A stretch of DNA of 38,390 nucleotides from Diplocarpon mali. Lineage: Eukaryota; Ascomycota; Leotiomycetes; Helotiales; Drepanopezizaceae. The position numbers and the translations under genes were made by a program. Shown here in pieces: positions 13,608 through 25,506 of this stretch (position 1 is its first letter; each line of letters begins with the position of its first letter). The notes below the pieces were generated by a model. That model saw only the letters and a program-made list of their open reading frames with translations. It was not told the DNA's origin and searched no databases. Location of the stretch: assembly GCA_024741835.1 (NCBI GenBank), contig JAENRP010000145.1, positions 66,301 through 104,690 of the forward strand. Direction: 5' to 3'.

Positions 13608-13984
13608 TTACATGACAGAGCAGCAGCCTCCGGATTCTGTCACAAAGGTTAGCTGGTGTATAAAAAGGCGGGCTACTGAAGCTTACGTTGCGGTGCATAT
13701 GGATCGTCCTTCTTGTCAACAGTGCCCCAAACCGACGGTACCATGAAGTCTTTCGTGCTGTTCGTATAGGAGATGATGCTGTGCAATGTAAGCCAGCGGT
13801 CTCTCTAAAGAAAAAGGCCAATGTACCTTTTCGCAGCTTGTGAGACTGGGATGCGCTCTCTCTCCAAATCCTCTCGCAAACGGGTATTCAGCTCGGTAAG
13901 TCGTCGAAGCTTCAGGTCTGCCATTGATTGCTTATTCTTCTTGATCTGCCCAGGGTCTTCGCGCGAGGAATATCCGGAAGGCAT
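13608..13984 (-). CDS. gpgA: Heterotrimeric G-protein gamma subunit
   Basis: Exons: 13984-13827, 13778-13687, 13636-13608; introns are 48 and 50 bp and frame is kept through both. The product is 92 residues, the usual fungal G-gamma size. Exon 1 gives the coiled-coil helix KNKQSMADLKLRRLTELN, which pairs with G-beta. Exon 2 gives the family block DFMVPSVWGTVDKKDDPYAPQ. Exon 3 gives SGGCCSVM: a CAAX box (C89-S-V-M) for farnesylation with C88 placed for palmitoylation. With G-beta it forms the dimer that signals in mating, conidiation and nutrient sensing at the plasma membrane (known for the family). The gene is split into short exons and easy to miss in automated annotation. It diverges from eIF3a. 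Confidence 0.96.
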
Positions 13985-14424
13985 CTTGACGATGTTATGA
14001 TACAGGGTGATCGCGACTCCTGAGCGGTTGTCAGAGCGTGTTACAGTCCGAGGCCGAGAGTGATGTAGTGAGATTTATGTACTGGAGGACCGATTACGAT
14101 TAAGATGTTCGAAGTCTGCGGCAGTTTCCTGAACAGCAGTGAAGACGACCTGAGGGGTGACCGTGGTGGTGTGCTGCCATCGCGTTGCTCCTTCAGCGTG
14201 GAGACGGCAATCTGGGCAGGGGCCCGAAGAAGACTAGTGTATATACCCTGGCCCCACTAATTAGCCGATATAGTACCTCACATCCAAGGCAGGCGCACAC
14301 AGTCAAAATCATACGTCCAAGACTGCGCGTACCGCTCATTGTACATCAAAACCCTCGTGAAGGCCATCACCACGATTCTCACAGAACCAGCGCCCGATTT
14401 CGACCTGCCTAGGGCTCGCCCAGC
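13985..14424. promoter_or_regulatory. Shared upstream region of G-gamma (-) and eIF3a (+)
   Basis: The 440 bp between two divergent start codons must contain both promoters. No TATA box is placed convincingly for either gene. The eIF3a start has a purine-poor GCCCAGCATG context. Shared regulation is possible but only inferred from position. Confidence 0.6.
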
Positions 14425-17400
14425 ATGCCTCCTCCACCACCGCACACAAAGCCGGAGAATGTGCTGAAGCGCGCCCATGAACTCATGGGCGTGGGACAGT
14501 CGCAGGCCGCGCTGAACCTCTTACACGAACATATCACTTCCAAGAGAAGCCGGAATGCGCCTATTACGTCCTTGGAGCCGGTTATGCTCCTGCTCGTAGA
14601 GCAATCCGTTGAGCAAAAAAAGGGCAAACTTGCGAAGGATGCCTTGTACCAATATAAGAATATCAGCCAGAATACCAATGTTGGTACAATCGAGGTACGC
14701 AACAATATAAACCCGCGGGATTCCATGAGGGTAACCTGCTAACTTCTCAAACAGTTAGTTCTGAAGAGATTTATCGAGTTGGCGGAAGAAAAGGTGAAGA
14801 TCGCACAAGCGAAGGCTGACGAAGTACAATCCTCCCTCGACACCTCTGCCGCCACTGCCAGTGTCGACGATCTCGAAGCCAGCGAAACTCCAGAATCGAT
14901 TCTCCTCTCCACCGTTTCCGGCGAACAATCTCGAGACCGTACAGATCGTGCTATCGTCACGCCATGGCTCAAATTTCTTTGGGAGACCTACCGAACCGTT
15001 CTCGACATCCTCAGAAACAATGCGAGATTGGAGATCATGTACCAGAGTACTGCTATGCAGGCCTTTGAGTTTTGCCAGAAGTACACCCGAAAGACCGAGT
15101 TCCGTAGGCTCTGCGAGTTGCTCCGGAACCACGTTCAGACTGCCGCCAAGTACTCTGCTCAGATGCACGCTATAAACCTTAATGACCCGGACACCCTCCA
15201 GCGTCACCTCGAGACTCGTTTCCAGCAGCTGAATGTTGCAGTTGAGCTCGAGTTGTGGCAAGAGGCTTTCAGAAGTGTTGAAGACATACATACCTTGTTG
15301 AACCTCAGCAAGCGTCCACCAAAGAATGTTATGATGGCCAACTACTACGAGAAGTTGACACGGATATTCTTGGTTGGAGAGAACTACCTGTTCCATGCCG
15401 CAGCCTGGTCCCGATACTACAATCTCCTCCGCCAATCTGCCTCCATGATGGCATCTGGTCAGAGCAAGAAAGCAGACAACCCAGCTACTTCCGAAGCTGA
15501 CCTATCTAAGGCTGCTTCTTTCGTCCTACTATCGGCTCTTGCTATCCCTGTTATCAGCACTTCTAGATCTCGTGGTGCTCTTGTTGACATTGACGAAGCC
15601 AAGAAGAACAAAAACTCTCGCCTCACTCATCTCCTTGGCATGGCTCAAGCCCCAACTCGGGCTGTTCTTTTCAAGGATGCCATGAGCAAGGGTCTCTTGA
15701 AGCGTGCTCGCCCCGAGATTCGTGAGCTTCACCAGATTCTCGAGGTTGACTTCCACCCTCTGTCCATCTGCCAAAAGATCTCTCCAATCTTGGCTAAGAT
15801 TGGTACGGATCCCGAAATGGAGAAATATATCCTTCCTCTTCAACAAGTCATTCTTACCAGACTGTTCCAGCAACTTTCCCAAGTCTATGAGACCGTTGAC
15901 CTTGAGTTTGTTGAGAATCTCGCCAAATTTCCGGAACCTTTCCAAGTCTCGAGAGACACCATCGAGAAGTTCATCATGAACGGAAACAAGAAGGGTGATC
16001 TTGCTATTCGCATGGACCATGCAACTGGTGTTCTCAGCTTCGATACTGATGTCTTCTCTTCCACCAAGGCTGTGCAAGCTGGCTCTGGCGGTGGGTCTGC
16101 TGAGAGCGAGACTTCCTCCGTTCAAAGACTCCAGAGTACTCCTTCTGAAATTGTTCGAACCCAACTCACCCGTTTGGCGAGATCTCTCTTTGTTACTTGC
16201 CAATATGTTGACCCTACATTCAACGAAGGGAGAATTAGATCTCGGGATGCGGCATTCGCAAGAGCAAGAGCTGGTGCCGAACAAGAACATCTTGATATCC
16301 TGTCTCGGAAAGAGGTCATCACAAAGAGAAAGGAAGAGGCTTCGGAGATCCAGGCACGAAAAGAGAAGGAGGAATCTACGCAGAAACGTATCAGAGCTGC
16401 CAAGCTTCAAGAAGCTGAAGACAAGCGACTTGCACAGGAGCAAAAGGACCGCGAAGACAAGCGTCTCAAGGCCGAGCTTGATCGAGTCCGCAAGGAAGAG
16501 CTCAAGAAGCAGATTGCAGATCTGAAACTCGGTCCCAAGGCAATTGATGTCGATCTCGAAAACATTGATAACCTTGACAGTAACGATATTCGCCGGATCA
16601 AGCTCCAACAACTAGAGCGCGAGAAGAATGACATGAACGAGAAGCTTCGCGTTACTGGCAAGCGCATCGATCATCTTGAACGAGCATTCCGAAAGGAGGA
16701 AGCCAAAAAGCTACCCCAAGATTACGCTTCTCAACGCGAAAGGGACTTGAAAGCTTATGAAAAGACCAAGGAGCAGACTCTGAAAGATGCCAAAGCCAAG
16801 CATGCTGAGAGCGTCGAGCTCAAGCACAGACTAAGCCGTCTCGTCAGCCACTATGAAGGCTACAGAGAAACGATTGTTGAGCGAAGGCATGATGAGTTTG
16901 AGAAGCGTCGTCGTGACGCCCAGAGAGAGCTGGAGAAGGCTGTTGCAGCTCGTAAGAAGGAATTCCGTGAGCGTAAGGCTCGAGAGAAGAGGGAGCTTGC
17001 AGAGCAGGATCGCATTTTGCGTGAGGAAGAAGAGCGTGCGGCGAAGGAAGCTGAGGAGAAAGCCGCGAGAGATGAGAAGAAGAAAGCTGAATTCGCCGAG
17101 TTGAAGGCGATTAGGGAGAAAGAGAGACAAGAAGCTTTGGAGATGGCCGCACTTCAGGCTAGAAGAGCCGAGGAGGCCGAAAAGAGACGCGCTGAAGCAA
17201 AGGCTGCACCAAGAGGACCGCCGCCTGCCATGGAGAGAGGCGGTTCTTCAGCTGGTGTCAGGCCACCGTTGCCATTAGCCGGAGCCAAGTTAGGATGGAG
17301 AGAAAAGGAGAAGCTGAGAGCAGAGGGCAAGGAAGTGCCATCAACCCGTACCGAATCCCCAGCACCGCGCGCGGGAGCACCACGCCCAGCAAGTCGTGCG

Positions 17401-17694
17401 CCACCTGTCGAGCGAACTGATTCCAACGATCGCCCCGCCGCTACCGGCCCTCCACGCATCGCCCTCGCGGGTGGTAAGTCTAGCTGGAGAGATAGAGAAG
17501 CAGCCAAGGCTTCTGGTGCTGGCGGAGATCCTGCCAGTGCAAGTCTGGCTCCTGCTCCCCGAGTTCCTTCATCAGGAGGAGCCCCATTGTCACGAGGTCG
17601 TTCCGGAAGAGGCGAGGAGGAACCAGCAGCAGACTTCAAGCCTAGCGGAACAGCTGGGAAGTTTGTGCCGCCGCATCTTCGTAATAAGAATTGA
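14425..17694 (+). CDS. tif32: Eukaryotic translation initiation factor 3 subunit A (eIF3a)
   Basis: Exons 14425-14694 and 14755-17694; the 60-bp intron (gtacgc...aaacag) is phase 0 and the product is 1069 residues, normal for fungal eIF3a. The N-terminus [20 protein letters not shown] and [12 protein letters not shown] are family hallmarks. A helical repeat region runs to about 340. The PCI domain lies about 345-520, ending near SFDTDVFSS. From about 560 to 900 there is a long, highly charged coiled coil ([23 protein letters not shown]), the spectrin-like part that binds other eIF3 subunits. The tail is Pro/Ala-rich with two copies of a [20 protein letters not shown] motif (near 925 and 990) and ends [12 protein letters not shown]. 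eIF3a scaffolds eIF3 and helps recruit mRNA to the 40S subunit in the cytoplasm. The many open frames on the opposite strand here are shadows. Confidence 0.98.
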
Positions 17695-20600
17695 TATGGC
17701 TGCAGTCGTTTGGGGCTGCATTGTGATTAGATAGGCGTTTGGTTGTGCAAGGTTCAATCTTCGCCCTGAAAATGTGGTAGTGCATGGTTCAAGCTCCGAC
17801 TCGGAATCGGAATAAGACTTAGTAAAGAATATTGTGATTATTTACTTCTTCTTACACCGACTCCTGTACTGCCCTGAATTAGGTCCCGTGATGTTTCATC
17901 GAGATATATCACCACAGCGCATCTCACCACGAGGCTTTCACAAGCACAAGTGCTTCAGTGGATCCTAGCGGCATCGAAACAAGTTCCGATAGTATAAAGA
18001 AATGCGACACCAATAGATACGTCAGCAAGTCGTTCTGGCGTAATTATCCAGTTCCTCTTCTCATGCCTAGCACCACATCCAGAGACTTCTAGTCGGTCTT
18101 GCTAATTTTCACTAGGGCTGCTTTGTTGCGAAGCTTTGTTACGAAGGACCCTTGCTAAGTTGCCTGGTGGTCTCCCTCCCTGGGCCTCAATAGACTTCTG
18201 AGCTCAGCGCCTCCACGAGAACTGAGCAAGAGAAAAACAAAGCCTACCTATGGCCGATAGGCCGTCTACCAAAGGTCAGCACTTCCGCAGCGAGAAAAGC
18301 AGAAAGCGAAAAGACGCCTGGGACATTGCAGTACGCAAGGAAGATAACAGCCTCTCTCTGGACTAAGAGATAAAGGCTTATCAAACAACAGGGAAAACCG
18401 ACTACTGGCGAGGAGAGAGTGTATATAGACAGAGGCTGGGCATAAAATCATCCGTGTCCTATTATTTTCAGATATTCTCGTTTCATGTACTTGTGATCTT
18501 TGGATGTCTTTTAGCTGATTGTGCAATGACGAATGACGAGGTCTTTTCTGTGGACATGACTGTACATGCATTTCTACCTTTCTCTATCAAGTTACAATGG
18601 AGGGTTTTGATACCTCTCCCCCCTTTACCAGACGGGTCCCTCGCGACCCACTAAAGAAAAGATGAGCAGCAACATGACCGAGGTAGCCCATCTTCATCCT
18701 GCGAATCCTCAGGCAACAATAACATAATCAAGATGCACGTGCGGGAGATCGACCGGAAGGAAAGCTTAAGCAGGACCAGGTGCGGGCCACCGGGGTACGA
18801 GACGATGGGATGCCACGGACGTCGTACTGAGATTGGATTCCTGGATTATTCTTTTGGGCTCGTCAAGATCAGATCAGTGGATTATTTCCTGACATTCCTA
18901 CTTCCTGACAGGATGACTAAACATCAAGAGGCAGAAAATGACTGCACAGGTACTGGTTAGGGACGCCAGGACGGCGCAAGGTAGCAAGGTAGTGAGGTAA
19001 CTAATGAATCGACCTCGGTGAACGCTGATCCACCAACCTTCGACGGAGGAGACGATTTCTCAACGCGATTCAGGTCGTCTTGACTGTCTGATACCCCAAG
19101 GGGCGCTCGAAGGATGAAGGGCGACTTGTCCTTGCAAAGCTCAAGAAAGCTCGGAATATGGCACCTATTCGTTGTCTTCCCACGACTATATGCCAACTCT
19201 CCGAGGATAGATGTTGCAGCAGGGAGCTGCCACTTCGTGCAAGGGAATCTTGGGTATCTTGGGACCACGATGACAGAGTCGGGATACGGACTGGACGCAG
19301 TATCTTGACAAGGGAAAGCGGACCGTTATTGATAGAATCTAAAGGTTTATATTCTGAGTTCTATGGAGCTGCAGGAGTATATATACAAGGTATGCTTACA
19401 TACGCCTTAATCTCCAATCCTTTTATATTTCTAACATTTATTGTGGCTTTGGATCGATTCATCTGCGGACATTTTGGGAACGGCCGAGGCTGCTGTTCGG
19501 GCCACGGCGGTCCAGGCTCTGCGTAATGAGTAGCCTCCTTAAAGCGTGTACTGGCGTCCCATGCTCAGTTGTCCTTCGTCGCAGGGCAAATGCACACCAT
19601 GTTCGAGTCAATCCCAGGGGGGCTTACAGTAGGCTTGCACGGTTAGAAGTACATTCGTGTGCTCCTGATTTGGCCTGCGAAGAAAGTCCCTGGCTACTTG
19701 GAGCTCATGCTTCCATCCCAAGCAAAGGCAGATGCAGGAGCTTGGAGTATTGCCCGCGGCTGGGTCAAGAAACGTGAGGTGCGCATGTGGGCGTCGGCCA
19801 TTGAGGACCTGGCTCGAAGTCACCGAAGTTTATATATGTGCTGCGGCTGCAGAGAGAGATCGGGCATTGAAAACGGTAGTAGCTGGTCTGAGGTCAGTAT
19901 CTGACAGGATCGTGCGTTTGAAAAAGCAAGACATGCGGTGCAGCCGTGGATGGCACCTGTCAGTAGGGTGTATCGTGTTGAGTGTAATCAGTCGATTGTC
20001 AATGGTATGTGCAGGCTGATCAATCCCCCGCGGTAGGGGAATCTGGGATGCTACGCAATAAGAGTTGCTCACTAGGTAGTCAATAGAACGAACAAGTCCC
20101 GCGACATGGACAGCCGGAAAGTTGAGCCTTCAGAACTGCTGGCTAGATGGCCACGGTAATGAATCACTTTCACGTCACGAAAGCCTGAGTATTTGGATGA
20201 AAGTAACGGTCAATTAGCACTGATAGAACAAAGATCTCGTCCTCAGCAGGAAATTCCGGACAGTTATTTACAACTGCTGGCCAATAGCCACCAGAGCAAA
20301 CGGCTACCTCTGGCGCCATCTTGGACTCTGCTTCGACATCGCCACTGGTACGCTCTTCTCCGAGCTTCATACATAGGCGTTCAAGTGGAACGAAGCTTGT
20401 CATCGTCGTGAGTGCGGCAGGATCACAAGCTTTGCTACAATCTCTTGGTCCTGTTGTATTCGTTTGGTAGCTGGGTCCAGTCTACGCCCTCCAAGAGCAT
20501 CCGACCCGGCCCAACAGGATGCGCAAGGTTGTCCAGGAATGCATTCCCATGCAGTGCTATGGAGAATGTACTTGGTCAGTCTTGTGGTGTAGTCGGACTT

Positions 20601-21538
20601 CAACTCGGCGCTCTTGGGGCCTGCAAGGGCAAGGTAGTCGTCGGTAGTCGGACGGTATTTGACGCGACGGATCTGAATTCCAGACGGGTCATCGAGGGCC
20701 GAGCTACCGTAACCGAGGATCTCCATTTCTCTTCTGACCTCGGTTTTTCCACTCGCCAACGACAAGATTATCTCGACTTTCGACACGACAGACTGACATC
20801 AACATTCTCATAATCATGAACAGACCGGCTTGAGCCGAGCCAACCCCAACTGGAGATGATGTTGAGCTGAAGATCTATGCACTCGCCACTTACGTCGTCT
20901 CATACCTCTTCACGCGGGCTAGTCAATATGCCTGGCCCTTACCCAAGTTCACTAGGTCTCTGGTCCAATATACATCAAGAGCACCGCTCAGTGGCAAGAA
21001 AGGCGGACGACTCTCTTCAAACCGTAAGACGACCCGGGCTCCAAAGGCATCCAGGTGGCTCACAGCCGTCAGGAACAAGCTTCCTAATTATCAATCTCCC
21101 CTGGGACCGGTTGAGACAATCCCAGGGCGTTTGGCCAGCGATTACGAATGTAATGGAGTAAGCTCGCTGTCGGTCTCCTCTCAAAGTTGGGTCGAGACCG
21201 AACACACCAATCGCCTCAGATTTCCCAAATGCTAGCCAGCATCTATCTCACTCGTGCCCGAGTACCTGGCGAAGACCGGGTTGGGACTAATCAATCTTTC
21301 ACCATAGATCAGCATCATCAGTCTCGTCCGAGAAACTTGTAAGACGACGACAAGCGTCGAGGCTAGGTGCCATCGAGATGTACTCTCATATGTATGGCCT
21401 GCCTCCCATCTCTGTACGTTATCGCATTCTCGCTCTGTACTATTCGACGAGGGGCCCACGTCCCTGGTTATTCATTCGTCTCGTTATTCTTAGGATTGTA
21501 CCAATTCGTTTTGACGAACAGGAGGTATCTTCGACGTC
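17695..21538. other. 3.8 kb gene-free stretch
   Basis: This lies between eIF3a and the WSC gene, both on the plus strand. The first few hundred bases are probably eIF3a 3' UTR (AATAAGACTTAGTAAAG near 17810). The rest has scattered open frames of at most 133 codons with no family-like content. It contains one dispersed-repeat copy at 19330-19436. The last few hundred bases before 21539 should be the WSC promoter. Decayed genes cannot be excluded. Confidence 0.45.
19330..19436 (+). repeat. Dispersed repeat copy 1 (LTR-like)
   Basis: These 107 bp start TGATAGAATC and end TTTCTAACA, which fits TG...CA LTR borders. The core TTCTATGGAGCTGCAGGAGT followed by ATATATACAAGGTA is shared with copies at 25399 and 37972. 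Flanks are gttat (left) and tttat (right), 4 of 5 bases alike, which may be a decayed target duplication. No protein-coding part is attached, so it would be a solo LTR or a short non-autonomous element. Confidence 0.65.
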
Positions 21539-23890
21539 ATGTTGAACGTCAAGTCTCTTACGATTGCTTCGGCAGCAGTCACTCTCTATTCCGGCGTCAA
21601 TGCTGCCTTGTATCCCCTCAAGCGCAACGATCAGCCAGCCCAACCATCTTGCACCGAATTTACTCCTTTCAAATATGCCGGATGTTTCGTAGATAGTGGG
21701 AGACCTCGCACTCTCTTGTACACAGGACCTAGGTTATACACCAGCCAGACCGTCCAACAATGCGTTGCCTTTTGTAAAGGTACCTTCTAGCCCACTGTTG
21801 ACTATTTGCCTCGCTGAATCGTGGTAGGAAAACAATACCAGTATGCAGGTCTGGAATATGGCGAGGAGGTAAGGCTCAGACTTCCCACGGAACTATTTGT
21901 TCCTAACGTTTTCAAGTGCTTCTGTGGCGCCTCTGTGAACAACATCCAAGTCGACGAGTCTGACTGCAATCAACCATGTACTGGAGATAGTTCTGAGATC
22001 TGCGGCGCCTTTGATCGTATCAGCATCTACCAGGACCCTACTTTCCCAGTTGCAGATTATACAACCATCTCCGATTACCAGCAATTGGGATGTCACTCCG
22101 AAGGATCCAATGGCCGTTCTCTCGCTTGGAGACAAGATCAGGTCGACTCTACCACCTTGACCGTCAAGACCTGTCTCAGGGCCTGCAAGGCAGGAGGATG
22201 GTCCTTCGCTGGCCTTGAATACGCTTCAGAATGTTACTGGTATATGTGTTGTCTCACTGGCGGAATACTCCTACCGAATCTCTCAGTCTTCTTACAGTTG
22301 AGCGACAAAAAACTAATGCTGTGAAAGTGGTGTTGCCTTGGGAATTGGAACTCTGCCAATAGACGACAGCACCTGCAACATGCCTTGTAATGGCGATGCC
22401 ACCGAGACCTGCGGAGGAAGAAATGCGCTCGATCTTTTCGTTGCCAAGGATCTGGAATCGAGCGAGCCCTGTGAGGGCGGGTCTTCTTCGCCCTTGAGCT
22501 CTCTCCCAGCAGCGATATCAAGCCTCTCGAGCTCCAGCAGTAAGATGCCAATTTTTTTGACTTATGGCGGTTCGCAACCTTTAACGACAACCTCCGGTAG
22601 TATTAAATCATCTTCCTCTTCTTCTCTGTCCTCGAGCTCTCGCGTAGCAGCGACTTCAAGTTTCTCGAACTTTGGCAGTTTGCAGTCGACTTCTTCTAGT
22701 CCTGGCAATTCCAAGCATTCATCAACAGCCTCGAGCAATCCACTGTCGACCTCTTCTGCCCATTCTTCTTCTCCTTCTTCTCCTTCCCTCTTATTGTCAC
22801 CATCTTCTTCTATCCTTCCCTCGACCTCGTTCAGCTCATCTACTTCCCCATCGGCGACCCTCTTGATTTCCTCTACTCGGCCTTCGTCAACCTCCACATC
22901 TAAGAGCCTAACGTCTTCTACCCTAGCTAGGACGATGATACCATGTAAGTATTATGTACTGCCTGCTATAAGTATTTTGACTTTGAAGCGCTCTGCTGAT
23001 TCTCGCTCAGCATCTACCAAGACGAGTGCTTCTCTATGCACTTCAACGTAAGCATATTCTTTCATCCGTCAAAGCCAGATCCTAACTCCTGCAGTGTCAC
23101 CGTCTCTCCAACTGCAACCTGCGAATATAAATGTGGCAACTGGTGTTCGAATCCCATTCCCGCCTTCACCGACAAGTTCTCGTGCTGGGAAGCTTTCTCA
23201 TCTTGCACGGTTCAAGTCGCTTCTTGCTTCTTGCAGGCTGGTTTCCCAGACAGCTTGAATTGCTTTGAGTTTTCTAGCTGGTGTATCTCCGTCTCACAAT
23301 ACTGCACCAGCTACTGCCCAGGGAAAAAATGTTCCAAACAAGGCTTGAGATCAAAGTACCCGCCATCTGGGCCATCTCCTCCATCGGCGACCATTTCCAC
23401 CTCGGTTTACACATGCCCGGCCCCGACAGCGAAGCCGAGCGCCACAAGCACAACGGCGACTTCGACGTCTTATGTCCCAGTTCCGATCAACATGAACATC
23501 TGCAACCAGCCAAACAATCCACGGAAAGGATACGGCTCGAATACTCCCGTCGGAGGCATCGCGCTCCCATGCTTGACCTGCAACAACATGTATTCGGAGT
23601 ACAAGGACGGCTTCCACTTCAAGCTATACACCTCTCCCAAATCAGAGGACTGCCCATCGTACCCTCGATCTGGTAACAGCGGGTTAAGTCATGGCTGCCA
23701 AGATGCCTGTGACAGCCAGTACAAGAGCTGTGTCAACACTTACGCTCAAGGATGCAAGGACAACAAGCGCGGCGACAGTTTTGCTACCGCGAGCAGCAAG
23801 TGCAAAAACCAATGGCACGACTGTTACAACGCCAATTCGAACGTGCAGCCTGGCAGCAGGTGCGACAGCTTCAACTCTGGATGGTACTGA
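21539..23890 (+). CDS. Secreted protein with two WSC domains, Ser-rich linker and Cys-rich C-terminus
   Basis: Exons: 21539-21779, 21828-21868, 21917-22239, 22328-22944, 23011-23047, 23095-23890; the product is 684 residues. A signal peptide (about 1-22, ending SGVNA) is followed by a KR pair at 29-30 that Kex2 might cut. WSC domain 1 spans about 38-140 (YAGCF, QYAGLEYGEECFCG, CNQPCTGDSSEICG). WSC domain 2 spans about 147-242 (FAGLEYASECYCG, CNMPCNGDATETCGG). Both have the eight-Cys pattern of this carbohydrate-binding fold. Residues about 246-410 are Ser-rich and likely O-mannosylated. From about 420 there is a Cys-rich region (CEYKCGNWC, CQDACDSQYKSC) that I do not recognise as a named domain. 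No membrane segment or GPI signal is visible at the end (NSGWY), so unlike yeast Wsc sensors it is probably a free wall or secreted protein. Introns 1-5 were set by WSC motifs and frame; the exon 4-5-6 joins are the least certain. Confidence 0.85.
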
Positions 23891-24843
23891 ACGCTTTTGA
23901 AGAACTCAATTTTGGCCATACTATTCGGGGTCGAGTTTCCGGCTATGAGAATGATCATAGGTTTCGGTCTTGATGAGTATTTGTATGGGCGTAGGAATCT
24001 GGGAGGTGGTAGGAAGAAAAAGTTTCTTGTGGTTTTTGAATCTGGCATTTCTCTCATCCAGGCCAAATCAGAATTTACGTTCACCGAGACTGGGCCGCCG
24101 CAGGGCGCTGGTGAAGACTCTGACGCCGTGCCCTCAACACTAGTGTACGGGGACTTGTATTAGCCTGTAGCGAGTTGGTCAGGGATTCGTGATGGCATAT
24201 TACAAGAGAAGCTGTCAAGGACCGTTGCCCATGGAGCCTGAAGTCCTGAGTCCTTGCGACAGGCTCGGCTTCTTCACACTCCTCCTGCGCCGGGTTTAGA
24301 TAGAAATACAGCGTAATAGATGATCAACAATAGATATGTCAAAAACCAGGGGCTAGGAAACAGAAGACATCTTCACCGACTAGAATAAAGCCGCGATATT
24401 GTCACAGCACCCAGCAGATAAACAAACAGATAAGAGATGGAGATGGATAGAAACACAAACAGCAACGATGTCTCCACACGCATAGGAAAGGAAAGCGCGC
24501 CACCCAATCATACAACATTGCATAGCGTACACACCTAGTGCTAAACAGCGCACCTATGTACTCTCAAAAGTAAGAGATTATACAGTCTGCACATCTCCGA
24601 CGGGGAATTCTCTTGGGAATGACTTGTTGAGACACACACACACACACGTATATACAAAGCCACGAGTATAAGGACAGCGCATCCACACCACCTTCTTTGC
24701 TTTATCCCAAACCCAGGGCCCCTTCTCTTCCCTGACGGTAAGAAAGAAGGACAAGAATAGGAAAAAGGGAAAAGAAAAAAATAACAGGAAAAAGGAAGCG
24801 TTCTCCATGTTCCTTCTAGGGGTTTCGGTGACTGGAGGGGTAG

Positions 24844-24902
24844 CATATATGTATATATATATGTATATATATGTATATATATATATGTACATATATATAT
24901 AA
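24844..24902. repeat. TA/TATG microsatellite
   Basis: About 60 bp of alternating TA with regularly spaced G or C substitutions (TATATG units). It is self-complementary and could form a cruciform. It sits 200 bp from a CA run at 24632-24647. Confidence 0.9.
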
Positions 24903-25330
24903 ATCAAGCACTGATATTCTTCCCTACTTCCCCGCAACAACATGTTTGCAGAAAAGTACCAATAGGCTGCTTGGGTATAATATCGCTCACAAGGATTTAG
25001 AGACATTCTCATAGTGCAGGGGTAGTATCTTGCCTGGACAGGAAGAGGGAAGATGGAGGAGGAGAGGAGAGAAGGATAACGTCGGCAGCAGATAGGAAAC
25101 GAGAGCTTTCATATCAGAGAGCGCAGGTCGTGGTCTGTCACAATATCAGGTGATGTTCCCAAGGCGTCAGATTCAGATTCAGGTTCAGGATAGGACAGGA
25201 CGGTTCAGAGCCAGAGGGTAGTACTACCGTCGTACTGAAAAGAGAGGTCTTTCTTAGTGGTAAGTGGAAGCTTGGGGGATTCCAATCTGACTATTTATCT
25301 GTGCTGGTTTTATAGGAGTGTTTCTTGGCT

Positions 25331-25506
25331 ACTTCAGGGGCTAATTACATAAGCCAGTCCTTGGAGCCTGAGGCTCCTCGTGGCGCAACAACTACTTCTG
25401 ACAGAATAAAGGTGTAGATTCTGGGTTCTATGGAGCTGCAGGAGTAATATACAAGGTACGATTACATAAGCAAAATCTTTGTATATTCCAATAACTTCGG
25501 GGGCTA
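25331..25506 (+). repeat. Dispersed repeat copy 2 with target-site-like flanks and a partial neighbour copy
   Basis: The element proper is 25399-25493 (95 bp), TGACAGAATAAAGG to TATTCCAATA. It is flanked on both sides by ACTTC (25394-25398 and 25494-25498), as expected for a 5-bp target-site duplication. The end TA instead of CA could be a C-to-T (RIP-type) change. Upstream, 25331-25380 has ACTTCAGGGGCTA, repeated as ACTTCGGGGGCTA at 25494-25506, plus ATTACATAAGCC, which matches the inside of the element. So a fragment of a second copy probably lies alongside, and the simple duplication reading is weakened. Confidence 0.65.

Noticed and set aside
14779..16611. Long minus-strand open frames opposite eIF3a (up to 360 codons)
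   Set aside because: They are shadows of the highly charged eIF3a coding sequence, with Leu/Ser-rich antisense composition and no domain.
20400..20786. 128-codon minus-strand open frame (MSKVEIILSLASG...)
   Set aside because: It has some protein-like stretches, but an equally long frame lies on the other strand, I recognise no family, and no splice continuation could be built. Possibly a decayed gene.
22543..22604. Possible extra intron in the Ser-rich linker (gtaagatgcc...cggtag, 61 bp)
   Set aside because: Removing it would shift the frame, whereas the Ser-rich frame is the same on both sides.
22562..22897. Acidic 111-codon minus-strand frame opposite the WSC gene
   Set aside because: It is the antisense of the Ser-rich linker (Ser codons read as Glu/Glu-rich).
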